The position numbers and the translations under genes were made by a program. A stretch of 64,000 bases of DNA from Magnetospirillum sp. GTDB taxonomy: Bacteria; Pseudomonadota; Alphaproteobacteria; Rhodospirillales; Magnetospirillaceae. This document shows, in pieces, positions 17,158 through 25,640 of the stretch (the stretch's first letter is position 1; each line of letters starts with the position of its first letter). Where the stretch lies: positions 682,001 to 746,000 of the forward strand of contig JANQAI010000011.1 in the NCBI GenBank assembly GCA_024707145.1. The letters run 5' to 3'. The notes under the pieces are model-generated. The model worked only from the letters and a program-made list of their open reading frames with translations, searched no databases and was not told where the DNA came from.

Positions 17158-20100
17158 TTACTCCCCCACCTCGGCCGGCTCGGGATGCGGGTGGTGCTTC
17201 TTCTTCTTGGGGTGCTTATCGAACCAGCGCGCCACGGCGGCCCGGATCACCACATAGAAGACCGGGGTGAAGATCAGGCCGAACAGGGTCACGCCCAACA
17301 TGCCGAAGAACACGGCGGTGCCCAGGGACTGGCGCATCTCGGCGCCCGGGCCGACGCCGATCACCAGCGGCAGCACGCCCAGGATGAACGCCATCGAGGT
17401 CATCAGGATGGGGCGCAGGCGGGTGCGCGCCGCGTGCACGGCGGCCTCCACCCGGTTCATGCCCTCCGCCTCGCCCTGTCGGGCGAACTCCACGATCAGG
17501 ATGGCGTTCTTCGCCGCCAAGCCGATCAGCACGATGAAGCCGATCTGTCCCAGGATGTCGATGGGCATGCCCCTGACCATCAGGCCGCTGACCGCCGCCA
17601 GCAGACACATGGGCACGATCAGCACCACGGCCAGCGGCAGCGACCAGCTTTCGTACTGGGCCGCCAGCAGCAGGAAGACGAACACCACCGAGGCGACGAA
17701 CACCAGCATGCCATGGTTACCGGCCAGGATCTCCTGCAGCGCCAGCTCGGTCCATTCGAAGCCGAAGCCCACCGGCAGGCGCTCGGCCGCCAGCGCCTTC
17801 ATCTGCTCCAGCGCATAGCCCGAGGAATAGCCGGGCAGGGTGGTGCCCTGCAGCTCGGCCGCCGGATACAGGTTGTAGCGCGGCACGCGGTAGGGGCCGG
17901 TGTCGTAGCGGAACGACGCCACCGAGTTGATGGGAACCATCTGCCCCTTGTCGTTGCGGACCTTCAACTGGCCGATGTCGTTGATGTCGTCGCGGAACGG
18001 GCCGTCCGCCTGGGCGGTCACGCGGTAGGTGCGGCCCAGGAAGTTGAACTCGTTGACGAACACCGAACCCAGATAGACCTGCAGCGCCTCGTTCACCCGG
18101 TCGGCCGGCACGCCCAGCATCTGCGAGCGCACGCGGTCGATGTCGGCGAAGACGTTGGGGGTGCGGGTGTTGAACAGGGTGAACACGCCCACCAGGCCCG
18201 GGACCTTGTTGCCGGCCATCATCATGTCGGTGGCGGCGTCCTCCAGCGCCTTGGCGCCGGCGCCGGTCTTGTCCTGGATCATCATCTTGAAGCCGCCGGC
18301 ATTGCCGATGCCGCGCACCGGCGGCGGCTCGATGACCAGGACCATGCCTTCCTGAATGGAGCCGTAGCGTTTGGTCAGCTCGGCCTTGATGGCCGGCGCC
18401 GACAAGCCCTGCTTGGCGCGCTCCTCGAAGGGGGACAGGATGACGAACACGGCGGCCGCGTTGGGGGCGTTGGTGAAGGTGGCGGCGTCCAGGCCGGCGA
18501 TGGGCACGGCATGCGCCACGCCCGGCGTCTTCAGCGCCGTCTCCACCGCCTGGCGCATGACCTTGTCGGTGCGGGCCAGCGACGAACCGGCGGGCAGCTG
18601 GATGACGTTGATCAGATAGCCCTGGTCCTGGCTGGGGATGAAGCCCTTGGGCGTGCTCAGGAACTGGAAGCCGGCTAGGCCGATCAGGCCGCCGTACAGC
18701 ACCAGCATCATGGCCGACAGCCGCACCACCTTGCGGGTCAGGCTGCCATAGCCGCCGGCGAGGCGGTCGAAGCCACGGTTGAAGGCGCGGAAGAAGATGA
18801 TGACGGGCTTGGCCAGCGGCGAGGCCTTCTCCTCGTCATGCTCCTGGTGCGGCTTGAACAGCAGGGCGCACAGGGCCGGCGACAGGGTCAGCGACACGAT
18901 CAGCGAGATCACCGTCGAGGCCGCGATGGTGACCGCGAACTGGCGGAAGAACTGGCCGGAAATGCCGGGGATGAAGGCGGCGGGGATGAACACCGCGCAC
19001 AGCACCAGGGCGATGGAGATCAGCGCCGAACCGGTCTCGTCCATGGTTACGTGGGCGGCGTTGCGCGGGGTCATGCCCTCGCGGATGTTGCGCTCGACGT
19101 TCTCCACCACGACGATGGCGTCGTCCACCACGATGCCCACCGCCAGCACCAGGCCGAACAGGGACAGGTTGTTGAGCGAATAGCCCATGGCCGACAGGAT
19201 GGCGAAGGTGCCCACCAGGGACACCGGGATGGCCACCACCGGCACCACCGAGGCGCGCCAGGTCTGCAGGAACAGCACCACCACCACGACCACCAGCAGC
19301 ACGGCTTCGAAGATGGTGTGCTTCACCGCCTCGACCGAGGAGGCGATGAATTCGGTGGGGTTGTAGATGACGTCGTACTTGACGCCTTCGGGGAAGGTCT
19401 TGGACAGCTCCGCCATCTTGGCGAGGATGCGGTCCGCCGTCTCCAGGGCGTTGGAGCCCGGGCGCTGGAACACGCCGATGGGCGCCGCGTTCCTGGTGTC
19501 CATATAGCCGTTGACGCTGTAGTCCAGCGCGCCCAGTTCGACCCGGCCCACGTCGCGCAGGCGGGTGACGCGGCCCTCGGTGTCGGTCTTGACGATGACG
19601 TTGGCGAACTGGCCGGGATCGATCAGGCGGCCCTGGGTCTGCACGTTGAACTGGAAGGCGCCCTGTTCGGGCATGGGTGGGGCGTTCAGGGTGCCGGCGG
19701 CCACCTGGACGTTCTGCGCCTGCAGGGCCTTGACCACGTCGCCGGCGGTCAGGTTGCGCGCCGCCACCTTGGCCGGGTCCAGCCACACGCGCATGGAATA
19801 GTCGCGGGCGCCGAACACGCGGGCGTCGCCTACGCCGTCCAGGCGCAGCAGCTGGTCGACGACCTGCAGGGTGGCGTAGTTGGACAAGTACAGCTGGTCG
19901 CGCGAACCGTCGGGTGAGGACAGGTGCACCACCAGCAGCATGTCGGGCGAGTTCTTGGTGACCGTCACGCCGATGCGCTTGACGTCCTCGGGCAGGCGCG
20001 CGGTGGCGATGGCGACGCGGTTCTGCACCAGCACCTGGGCGGTATCCAGATTGGTGCCGAGCGCGAAGGTAACGGTGATCTTCAGGTTGCCGTCCGCCGT

Positions 20101-20352
20101 CGCCTGGCTGTTCATGTACAGCATGTTCTCGACGCCGTTGATCTGCTGTTCCAGCGGCGTCGCGACGGTATCAGCCACCACCTGCGCCGAGGCGCCGGGA
20201 TAGCTGGCGCTCACCACGATGGTGGGCGGCGCGATCTCGGGATACTGGGCCACCGGCAGGCTGAAATAGGCGATGCCGCCGATGATGGTGATGAGGAGCG
20301 AGACGACCGTAGCGAAGATCGGCCGGTCGATGAAGAAATGGGAAAGACGCAT
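17158..20352 (-). CDS. RND multidrug efflux transporter (HAE1/AcrB family)
   Basis: This 1064-residue inner-membrane proton-driven pump is of the AcrB/MexB type. The N-terminus MRLSHFFIDRPIFATVVSLL is typical of the family. The TM4 acidic motif lies in GIVVDDAIVVVENVERN near residue 405, the periplasmic porter loops have the usual FxTLFNTRTPN-type stretches, and a second GLAAKNAILIVEF motif is near 970. The C-terminus is a basic/histidine-rich tail (KHPKKKKHHPHPEP). It lies 14 bp downstream of its membrane-fusion partner. No outer-membrane channel gene is adjacent, so a TolC-type protein from elsewhere is presumably used. Substrates cannot be predicted. Confidence 0.96.
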   Translation of the reverse strand: MRLSHFFIDRPIFATVVSLLITIIGGIAYFSLPVAQYPEIAPPTIVVSASYPGASAQVVADTVATPLEQQINGVENMLYMNSQATADGNLKITVTFALGTNLDTAQVLVQNRVAIATARLPEDVKRIGVTVTKNSPDMLLVVHLSSPDGSRDQLYLSNYATLQVVDQLLRLDGVGDARVFGARDYSMRVWLDPAKVAARNLTAGDVVKALQAQNVQVAAGTLNAPPMPEQGAFQFNVQTQGRLIDPGQFANVIVKTDTEGRVTRLRDVGRVELGALDYSVNGYMDTRNAAPIGVFQRPGSNALETADRILAKMAELSKTFPEGVKYDVIYNPTEFIASSVEAVKHTIFEAVLLVVVVVVLFLQTWRASVVPVVAIPVSLVGTFAILSAMGYSLNNLSLFGLVLAVGIVVDDAIVVVENVERNIREGMTPRNAAHVTMDETGSALISIALVLCAVFIPAAFIPGISGQFFRQFAVTIAASTVISLIVSLTLSPALCALLFKPHQEHDEEKASPLAKPVIIFFRAFNRGFDRLAGGYGSLTRKVVRLSAMMLVLYGGLIGLAGFQFLSTPKGFIPSQDQGYLINVIQLPAGSSLARTDKVMRQAVETALKTPGVAHAVPIAGLDAATFTNAPNAAAVFVILSPFEERAKQGLSAPAIKAELTKRYGSIQEGMVLVIEPPPVRGIGNAGGFKMMIQDKTGAGAKALEDAATDMMMAGNKVPGLVGVFTLFNTRTPNVFADIDRVRSQMLGVPADRVNEALQVYLGSVFVNEFNFLGRTYRVTAQADGPFRDDINDIGQLKVRNDKGQMVPINSVASFRYDTGPYRVPRYNLYPAAELQGTTLPGYSSGYALEQMKALAAERLPVGFGFEWTELALQEILAGNHGMLVFVASVVFVFLLLAAQYESWSLPLAVVLIVPMCLLAAVSGLMVRGMPIDILGQIGFIVLIGLAAKNAILIVEFARQGEAEGMNRVEAAVHAARTRLRPILMTSMAFILGVLPLVIGVGPGAEMRQSLGTAVFFGMLGVTLFGLIFTPVFYVVIRAAVARWFDKHPKKKKHHPHPEPAEVGE

Positions 20353-20365
20353 GGGCGTCCGCTCC

Positions 20366-21595
20366 TTACTTGGCCGCGGGGGCGGCGGGGGCAGCCGGAG
20401 CGGCCGGGGCGCCGGCCGCCTCGATATTGCCCGGCTGCGGCGTCACCTTGGCGCCGGGGCGGGCCCGCATGAGGCCGTTGATGATGATCTGCTCGTCGCC
20501 CGACAGGCCCGAGCGCACCGCGCGCAGGCCGTCGGTCAGCGAGCCCAGTTCCACCGGCTTGGGCACCACCGTGCCGTCGGGGGCGACGGTCAGCACGATC
20601 TTGCGGCTTTGGTCGGTCATGATCGAGGCATCGGGGATCATCAGCGCCTGATAGGGCACCGAGGCCGGCATGCGCACGCGGCCGAAGCTGCCCGGCGCGA
20701 TGAAGTTGTCGCCGTTGGGCAGGGTGACGCGGGCGCGGATGGTGCCGGAATTACGGTCCACCTGGTTGTCCAAGAAGGTCAGCTTGCCGTCGTGCGGCCA
20801 GCCCGGCTCGTCCATCAGGCGCAGCGACACCGGCACGTCCGGATTGGCGGCGTTGGCTTGTCCATGGGTGCGCTTGAAGTTCAGGAAGTCCGACTCGCTC
20901 ATGTCGAAGCTGAAGTACAGCGGGTCCTGCGAGACGATGGTGGTCAGCAAGGTGCCCGAACCGCTGGAGCCGCCGGCGGTCACCAGGTTGCCGACACTGA
21001 TCTGGCGGGCGCTGATGCGGCCCGAGACGGGGGCGACGATGCGGGTGAATTCCAGGTTCAGCTGGGCGTCGCGCACGGCGGCCTGGGCGGCGGTGGTGCC
21101 GGCGCCGGCGTTGCGCGCCTCGGCTTCGCGCTGGTCCAGGGTGCTCTGCGCCAGGAATTCGCGCTTCTGCAGCTCGCCGGCGCGGCCCAACTGGCGGCTA
21201 GCCAGATCGCGCGACGAATCGGCCTGGGTCAGGCGGGCGCGGGCCGAGGCCAGGGCGATCTCGAAGGGGCGCGGATCGATGACGAACAGCAGGTCGCCCT
21301 TGTTGACGAACTGGCCGTCGGTGAAGTGGATCTCGGTCAGATAGCCGGACACCCGGGCGCGAACTTCGACGAAGTCCACCGGGGTGAACTGGCCGGTGAA
21401 TTCGGACCAGTCGGTGATCTCGCGCCGGGCCGGCTGGGCCACCGTCACCGGCGGGGCGCCGGCGCCCTGGACCTGGGATGAAGAGGCGGGGCCGCCCCCC
21501 GACTTGAACGAGTAGATGCCGGCTGCCACGCCCAGCACGATCACTGCTGCCACCAGCAGGAGGGGAAGGGGAAACTTGCGAGCGTCTTGGGCCAT
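20366..21595 (-). CDS. RND efflux membrane-fusion protein
   Basis: This is a 409-residue periplasmic adaptor. The N-terminal membrane anchor is LPLLLVAAVIVLGVAAGIYSF. A lipoyl-like hairpin contains VEVRARVSGYLTEIHFTDGQ and IVAPVSGRISARQISVGNLV, with the coiled alpha-hairpin between, then beta-barrel and membrane-proximal domains. It ends in an Ala/Pro-rich tail. It belongs to the HlyD/AcrA family and is cotranscribed with the RND pump. The start chosen (21595) gives a normal length; its ribosome site is weak. Confidence 0.94.
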   Translation of the reverse strand: MAQDARKFPLPLLLVAAVIVLGVAAGIYSFKSGGGPASSSQVQGAGAPPVTVAQPARREITDWSEFTGQFTPVDFVEVRARVSGYLTEIHFTDGQFVNKGDLLFVIDPRPFEIALASARARLTQADSSRDLASRQLGRAGELQKREFLAQSTLDQREAEARNAGAGTTAAQAAVRDAQLNLEFTRIVAPVSGRISARQISVGNLVTAGGSSGSGTLLTTIVSQDPLYFSFDMSESDFLNFKRTHGQANAANPDVPVSLRLMDEPGWPHDGKLTFLDNQVDRNSGTIRARVTLPNGDNFIAPGSFGRVRMPASVPYQALMIPDASIMTDQSRKIVLTVAPDGTVVPKPVELGSLTDGLRAVRSGLSGDEQIIINGLMRARPGAKVTPQPGNIEAAGAPAAPAAPAAPAAK

Positions 21596-21713
21596 GGCGG
21601 GAATCCGGTGTGTATGAGGGAATGCGGAAGACGCCCGGAATTTCCGTGGCCTTCCGACCACAGATGGCCCGCGCGTCGTTCCGGTCAACCGGCCGCGAGC
21701 CGGCCGGAACTGT

Positions 21714-21728
21714 ACTGAACGGTTCGGT
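21714..21728. promoter_or_regulatory. Candidate TetR-type operator upstream of the efflux operon
   Basis: ACTGAAC-G-GTTCGGT is an imperfect palindrome 118 bp before the adaptor start. ACTGAAC/GTTCAGT half-sites are common in operators of TetR-type efflux repressors. No TetR gene is adjacent in this window. Confidence 0.4.
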
Positions 21729-21904
21729 TTTATCTTCGCATCCGCGGCGTGGTCAAGGCTGCTGAAGGTTTGGTGTGCGAGAAAAGTCGCAAATGGCGTC
21801 TCGGTTGAGGAAGGGCGTAGCCGGTCAGTAGCACCGCTTTACAGGTGGGCCGGCATGGGGGTAAGAATTGCGGTCGATAATCAATCGCACACCGGAACCT
21901 GACC

Positions 21905-23020
21905 TTGGGACGCCGCCTTCTCGCCTTTTTCAGCATGCTCGCCCTGTGGTGGCCGGACCTTGCCGGTGCGGAGAACGGTTTCGCCGACGGCGTGCGCTAC
22001 GTCTTCATCACCATACAGGGCAGCCCCCGGATCAGCGTGATCGACAGCCGCGACGACACCGTAGCCGGCAGCCTGGATGCCGGGCTGGTGCCCGAACAGC
22101 TGGAGAGCGCGGGCGAGCTGGGGCGTCTGGTGGCCATCGACGGACATTCGGAGCAGGTGTCGGTGGTGGTTTTGGACAGCGGCAAGGCCACGCTGCTGCC
22201 GCTGGATTTCGTCCCCACCCGCGTGGTGGTCAGCGCCGACGGGAGCAAGGCGGTCGCCGCCGCCCCGGCCGCCGGCCGGCTGGCCGCGCTCGACCTGCGT
22301 ACGCTCAAGGTCGAGGCCCAGGCGTCCGGGCTGCCGCCGTTCCGCGACCTGCTGCCCACGCCCGACGGCGCCCAGGTGCTGCTGGCGCCCCAACTGGGCG
22401 AGGCCATAGCCGTGCACGACCTTGCCAGCGGCCGCCAGGTGGGCGAGGTCGCCCCGCCGCGTTCGGGCCTGGGCGGCTTCGCCGTGCTGACCCGTGCGCC
22501 CAGCGGCCGGGTGGCCTATGCCCGCGCCGCCGCCGCGCCGGTGCTGGCCGCCATCGACCTGCGTTCAGGCAAGGCCACGGCGGTGGACATCGGCGCCGGG
22601 GTCGGCCGCGCCTACACCAACGCCATCGGCATCACCCTGGTGCTGCCCGACAACGTGCGCCGCTCGGTGGACCTGCTGCCGGCCTCGCTGCAGGGCGGCA
22701 TCTCGGTGGCCGGAGAAGCCGGCATGACCGCCGTCTACAGCGGCTGGTTCGATACCGTCGCCTTCATCCCCAGCACCGCGACGCGCTCGGTGGTCGTGAT
22801 CGACCAGCAGAGCCGGCGCCGCGGCGACGACATCGCCCTGGGCGGCGTACCCGGGCGCGGCACCGTCACCCCGGACGGGCGCAAGCTTTACCTGCCGGTG
22901 ATGGACGGCAACCGGGTGGCGGTCATCAATGCCGAACAGCGTCGCCTCGCCGGAAGCGTCAGCCTGCCCGGACGGCCGGCCATCGCCCTGATGACGCGCA
23001 CCTTCGGCATCTGCCACTGA
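21905..23020 (+). CDS. Periplasmic beta-propeller (YVTN/NHL-type repeat) protein
   Basis: This 371-residue protein has a signal peptide (MGRRLLAFFSMLALWWPDLAG) and then repeated 40-residue units of the kind VSVIDSRDDTVAGSL, AALDLRTLKVEAQ, VAVINAEQRRLAGSV. These resemble the blades of a seven-bladed propeller of the lactonase/YVTN group. The function is not recognised; propellers of this kind are often paired with quinoprotein or cytochrome systems. The start is a TTG, chosen because it completes the signal peptide; an ATG at 21935 would shorten it. Its stop lies 10 bp from the convergent haemolysin-III gene. Confidence 0.7.
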   Translation: MGRRLLAFFSMLALWWPDLAGAENGFADGVRYVFITIQGSPRISVIDSRDDTVAGSLDAGLVPEQLESAGELGRLVAIDGHSEQVSVVVLDSGKATLLPLDFVPTRVVVSADGSKAVAAAPAAGRLAALDLRTLKVEAQASGLPPFRDLLPTPDGAQVLLAPQLGEAIAVHDLASGRQVGEVAPPRSGLGGFAVLTRAPSGRVAYARAAAAPVLAAIDLRSGKATAVDIGAGVGRAYTNAIGITLVLPDNVRRSVDLLPASLQGGISVAGEAGMTAVYSGWFDTVAFIPSTATRSVVVIDQQSRRRGDDIALGGVPGRGTVTPDGRKLYLPVMDGNRVAVINAEQRRLAGSVSLPGRPAIALMTRTFGICH

Positions 23021-23029
23021 GCGGGGTGG

Positions 23030-23659
23030 TCACACGAACTCGCCGGTGATGGCGACGAAGTGGCAGATGGCCGCTGCCAGCACGCAGGCGTGCCAGGCGG
23101 CGTTGTGGAAACGCAAGCGCCGCGCCAGATGCAGCGGCACGCCCAGGGTATAGAGGATGCCGCCCGCCACCAGGAAGGCGAGGGTGGAGCCCGCCAGGGA
23201 ATCCACCAGCGGCTCGAAGCCCAGCACCAGGGCCCATCCCAGGCCGAGATAGAGGGCCAGCGACAGCCGCTCGAAGCGGCGGGGGAGAAACACCTTCAGC
23301 AGCACGCCCACGGCGGCGCCGGTCCATACCACCGAGCCCAGCAGGGTGGCGGCGTCGCCGCTGAGGCGCAGCACCACGAAGGGCGTGTAGCTGCCGGCGA
23401 TCATCACGTAGATCATGGCGTGGTCCACCCGGCGCAGCCATTCCCGCGCCGGCCCCCTCCACATGTTGTAGGCGGCCGAGGCGCCCAGCATGCCGGCCAG
23501 TCCGAAGCCATAGACGGCCAGGCTGGCGCCCTGGCTCAGCCCGGCCATGTGGCTGAACAGGAAGATCACGGCGCCGATGGCGAACAGCACGCCCAGGGCG
23601 TGGATGATTCCGTCCGCCCACAATTCGGCTGGGGAGTAGGGATGGTGGCAAGAGATCAT
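23030..23659 (-). CDS. Haemolysin III / PAQR-family membrane protein
   Basis: This 209-residue protein with seven predicted membrane helices belongs to the HlyIII/YqfA (TrhA) family. Conserved residues are visible in ADGIIHALG near the start, SAAYNMW, RRVDHAMIYVMIAGSYTP and HNAAWHACVLAAAICHF near the end, providing the histidines of the family's metal site. Bacterial members affect membrane-energetics or lipid homeostasis; the old haemolysin name is not proof of toxicity. A GGAGGT ribosome site precedes the chosen ATG at short spacing; an alternative start lies at 23677. Confidence 0.88.
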   Translation of the reverse strand: MISCHHPYSPAELWADGIIHALGVLFAIGAVIFLFSHMAGLSQGASLAVYGFGLAGMLGASAAYNMWRGPAREWLRRVDHAMIYVMIAGSYTPFVVLRLSGDAATLLGSVVWTGAAVGVLLKVFLPRRFERLSLALYLGLGWALVLGFEPLVDSLAGSTLAFLVAGGILYTLGVPLHLARRLRFHNAAWHACVLAAAICHFVAITGEFV

Positions 23660-23729
23660 GATACCTCCGCTGCGCACGCTATCCTGTCATGTCAGGTGCG
23701 CGTGCGCGCGCGGCAACGGTATCGTCCGA

Positions 23730-23761
23730 ATAATGACCCGCCGCCCTATGGGGGCGGCGGG
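23730..23761 (-). terminator. Terminator of the acyl-CoA synthetase gene
   Basis: On the minus strand CCCGCCGCCCC / GGGCGGCGGG forms a GC stem with a short loop, followed by TCATTATT. It lies about 20 bp after the stop of the gene at 23780. Confidence 0.75.
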
Positions 23762-23779
23762 TTCGACGCCCGGCCTAGG

Positions 23780-25471
23780 TCAGGCGGTGACTTCGGCGAA
23801 ATCCTCCTCGAAATACTCGCCCTCGACCCGGCCACCCTGGGCGCGGCGCTGCTCCTCGATGCGCTTCAACTCGACCCGGCGGATCTTGCCCGAGATAGTC
23901 TTGGGCAGGTCGGAGATCTCGATGCGGCGGATGCGCTTGTAGGGGGCCAGGGTGTTGCGGATGTGTTTGAAGATGGACAGCGCCAAATCGGGGCCGGGCT
24001 GGTAGCCGGCGCGCAGCACGATGAACGCCTTGGGCACCGCCAGACGCAGCGGGTCGGGGCTGGGCACCACGGCGGCCTCGGCCACCGCCTCGTGTTCGAT
24101 CAGCGCGCTTTCCAGTTCGAACGGGCTGATGCGGTAGTCCGAAGCTTTGAACACGTCGTCGGCGCGGCCGACATAGGTGATGTAGCCGTTGGCGTCGATG
24201 CTGGCCACGTCGCCGCAATGGTAGTGGCCGGCCCGCATCAGGCTGGCGGTCTTTTCCGGATCGTCCTTGTAGCCCAGCATCAGGCCCAGCGGGCGCGGGT
24301 CCAGCGCCAGCGAGATTTCGCCCTCTTCGGCCGGGTTGTCGTCGGCATCCAGCAGGGCGACCACGTAGCCGGGCAGAGGGCGCCCCATGGAGCCCTCCTT
24401 CACCGGTTGGCCGGGCGGGTTGCCGATCTGGCAGGTGGTCTCGGTCTGGCCGTAGCCGTCGCGGATGGTGATGCCCCAGGCCTTCTTGACCCGGTCGATG
24501 ACCTCGGGGTTCAGGGGCTCGCCGGCGCCCACCAGTTCGCGGATCTTGACCGGATAGGCGGCCAGGTCCTCCTGGATCAGCATGCGCCACACGGTGGGCG
24601 GCGCGCACAGCGAGGTCACGCGGCAGCGGGCCACCACCTCCAGCATGCTCTTGGCGCTGAAGCGGCCGTAATTGTAGACGAACACGGTGGCCCCGGCATT
24701 CCACGGCGCGAAGACGTTGGACCAGGCGTGCTTGGCCCAGCCGGCCGAGCTGATGTTCAGGTGGATGTCGCCCGGCTGCAGGCCGATCCAGTACATGGTC
24801 GACAGGTGGCCCATCGGATAGGACTGGTAGGAATGGGCCACCAGCTTGGGCTTGGCCGTGGTGCCCGAGGTGAAATACAGCAGCAGGGTGTCGTCGACGT
24901 CGGTGGGGGCGTCCGGGGTGAAGACCGGGCTGGCCTCGTAGGCCTCGTCGAAATTCACCCAGCCGTTGCGGTTCTCGCCCACGACGATGCGGGTGAAGGG
25001 CACGCCCAGCCCGTTGAACTTGGACGTCTCGGCCGAGCCGGTGACCACGTGGCGGACGCCGCCGCGCTCGAAACGGTCCTTCAGGTCGTCGGCCACCAGC
25101 AGGGTGGTGGCCGGGATGATCACCGCTCCCAGCTTGATGCAGGCCAGCATGGTCTCCCACAGGGGCACCACGTTGTTGAGCATCATCAGCACCGATCTGC
25201 CGCGCTTCACCCCCTGGGCGCGCAGGAAATTGGCCACCTGGTTGGAGCGCGCCGACATCTCGGCGAAGCTCAGCCTGGTCTCGCCGTGGTCGTCCACCAG
25301 CCACAAGGCGGGGCGGTGGTTGTCCCTGGCCATGGCGTCGAAATAGTCGAGCGCCCAATTAAAATTGGTCAGTTTGGGCCAGCGGAAGTCGCGATAGGCG
25401 GTGGCGTAATCGGTGCGGTGGGCCAGCAGGAAATCACGGGCCTGAAGGAAGGCTTGCAGATCGTCGGACAT
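23780..25471 (-). CDS. Acyl-CoA / acetyl-CoA-type synthetase (AMP-forming)
   Basis: This 563-residue adenylate-forming enzyme activates a carboxylic acid to its CoA thioester. The ATP-binding P-loop is LLYFTSGTTAKPKLVAHS near residue 205. Motif GYGQTETTCQIGN is near 335, GHYHCGDVASIDANGYITYVGRADD near 425, and the catalytic lysine is in LPKTISGKIRR near 530. The overall sequence resembles medium-chain/benzoate-type (ACSM-like) synthetases more than classic Acs. It stands directly downstream of icmF, so branched or short acyl acids are plausible substrates. A GGGGGA ribosome site precedes the ATG. Confidence 0.9.
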   Translation of the reverse strand: MSDDLQAFLQARDFLLAHRTDYATAYRDFRWPKLTNFNWALDYFDAMARDNHRPALWLVDDHGETRLSFAEMSARSNQVANFLRAQGVKRGRSVLMMLNNVVPLWETMLACIKLGAVIIPATTLLVADDLKDRFERGGVRHVVTGSAETSKFNGLGVPFTRIVVGENRNGWVNFDEAYEASPVFTPDAPTDVDDTLLLYFTSGTTAKPKLVAHSYQSYPMGHLSTMYWIGLQPGDIHLNISSAGWAKHAWSNVFAPWNAGATVFVYNYGRFSAKSMLEVVARCRVTSLCAPPTVWRMLIQEDLAAYPVKIRELVGAGEPLNPEVIDRVKKAWGITIRDGYGQTETTCQIGNPPGQPVKEGSMGRPLPGYVVALLDADDNPAEEGEISLALDPRPLGLMLGYKDDPEKTASLMRAGHYHCGDVASIDANGYITYVGRADDVFKASDYRISPFELESALIEHEAVAEAAVVPSPDPLRLAVPKAFIVLRAGYQPGPDLALSIFKHIRNTLAPYKRIRRIEISDLPKTISGKIRRVELKRIEEQRRAQGGRVEGEYFEEDFAEVTA

Positions 25472-25527
25472 CGTTTCCCCCTTGGCGGGTTGGGGTTGGT
25501 GTTCTTAAAGCACCTGAAATCTCGGAG

Positions 25528-25627
25528 GCGCGTCATCCCGGCCGCAGCGAAGCGGAGAGCCGGGATCCATGGTGGGAAACGGCACCATGGACCCCGGATC
25601 GCGCTACGCTTGTCCGGGGTGACGCAC
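25528..25627. repeat. Intergenic palindromic (REP-like) repeat
   Basis: This imperfect 100-bp palindrome runs from CGTCATCCCGGCCGCAGCGA to GCTTGTCCGGGGTGACGCAC, with inner arms CGGGATCCATGGT / ACCATGGACCCCGG. It fills the gap between icmF and the synthetase gene. Elements of this form are common in alphaproteobacterial intergenic DNA. Confidence 0.7.
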
Positions 25628-25640
25628 TCCTGAATGTCAC

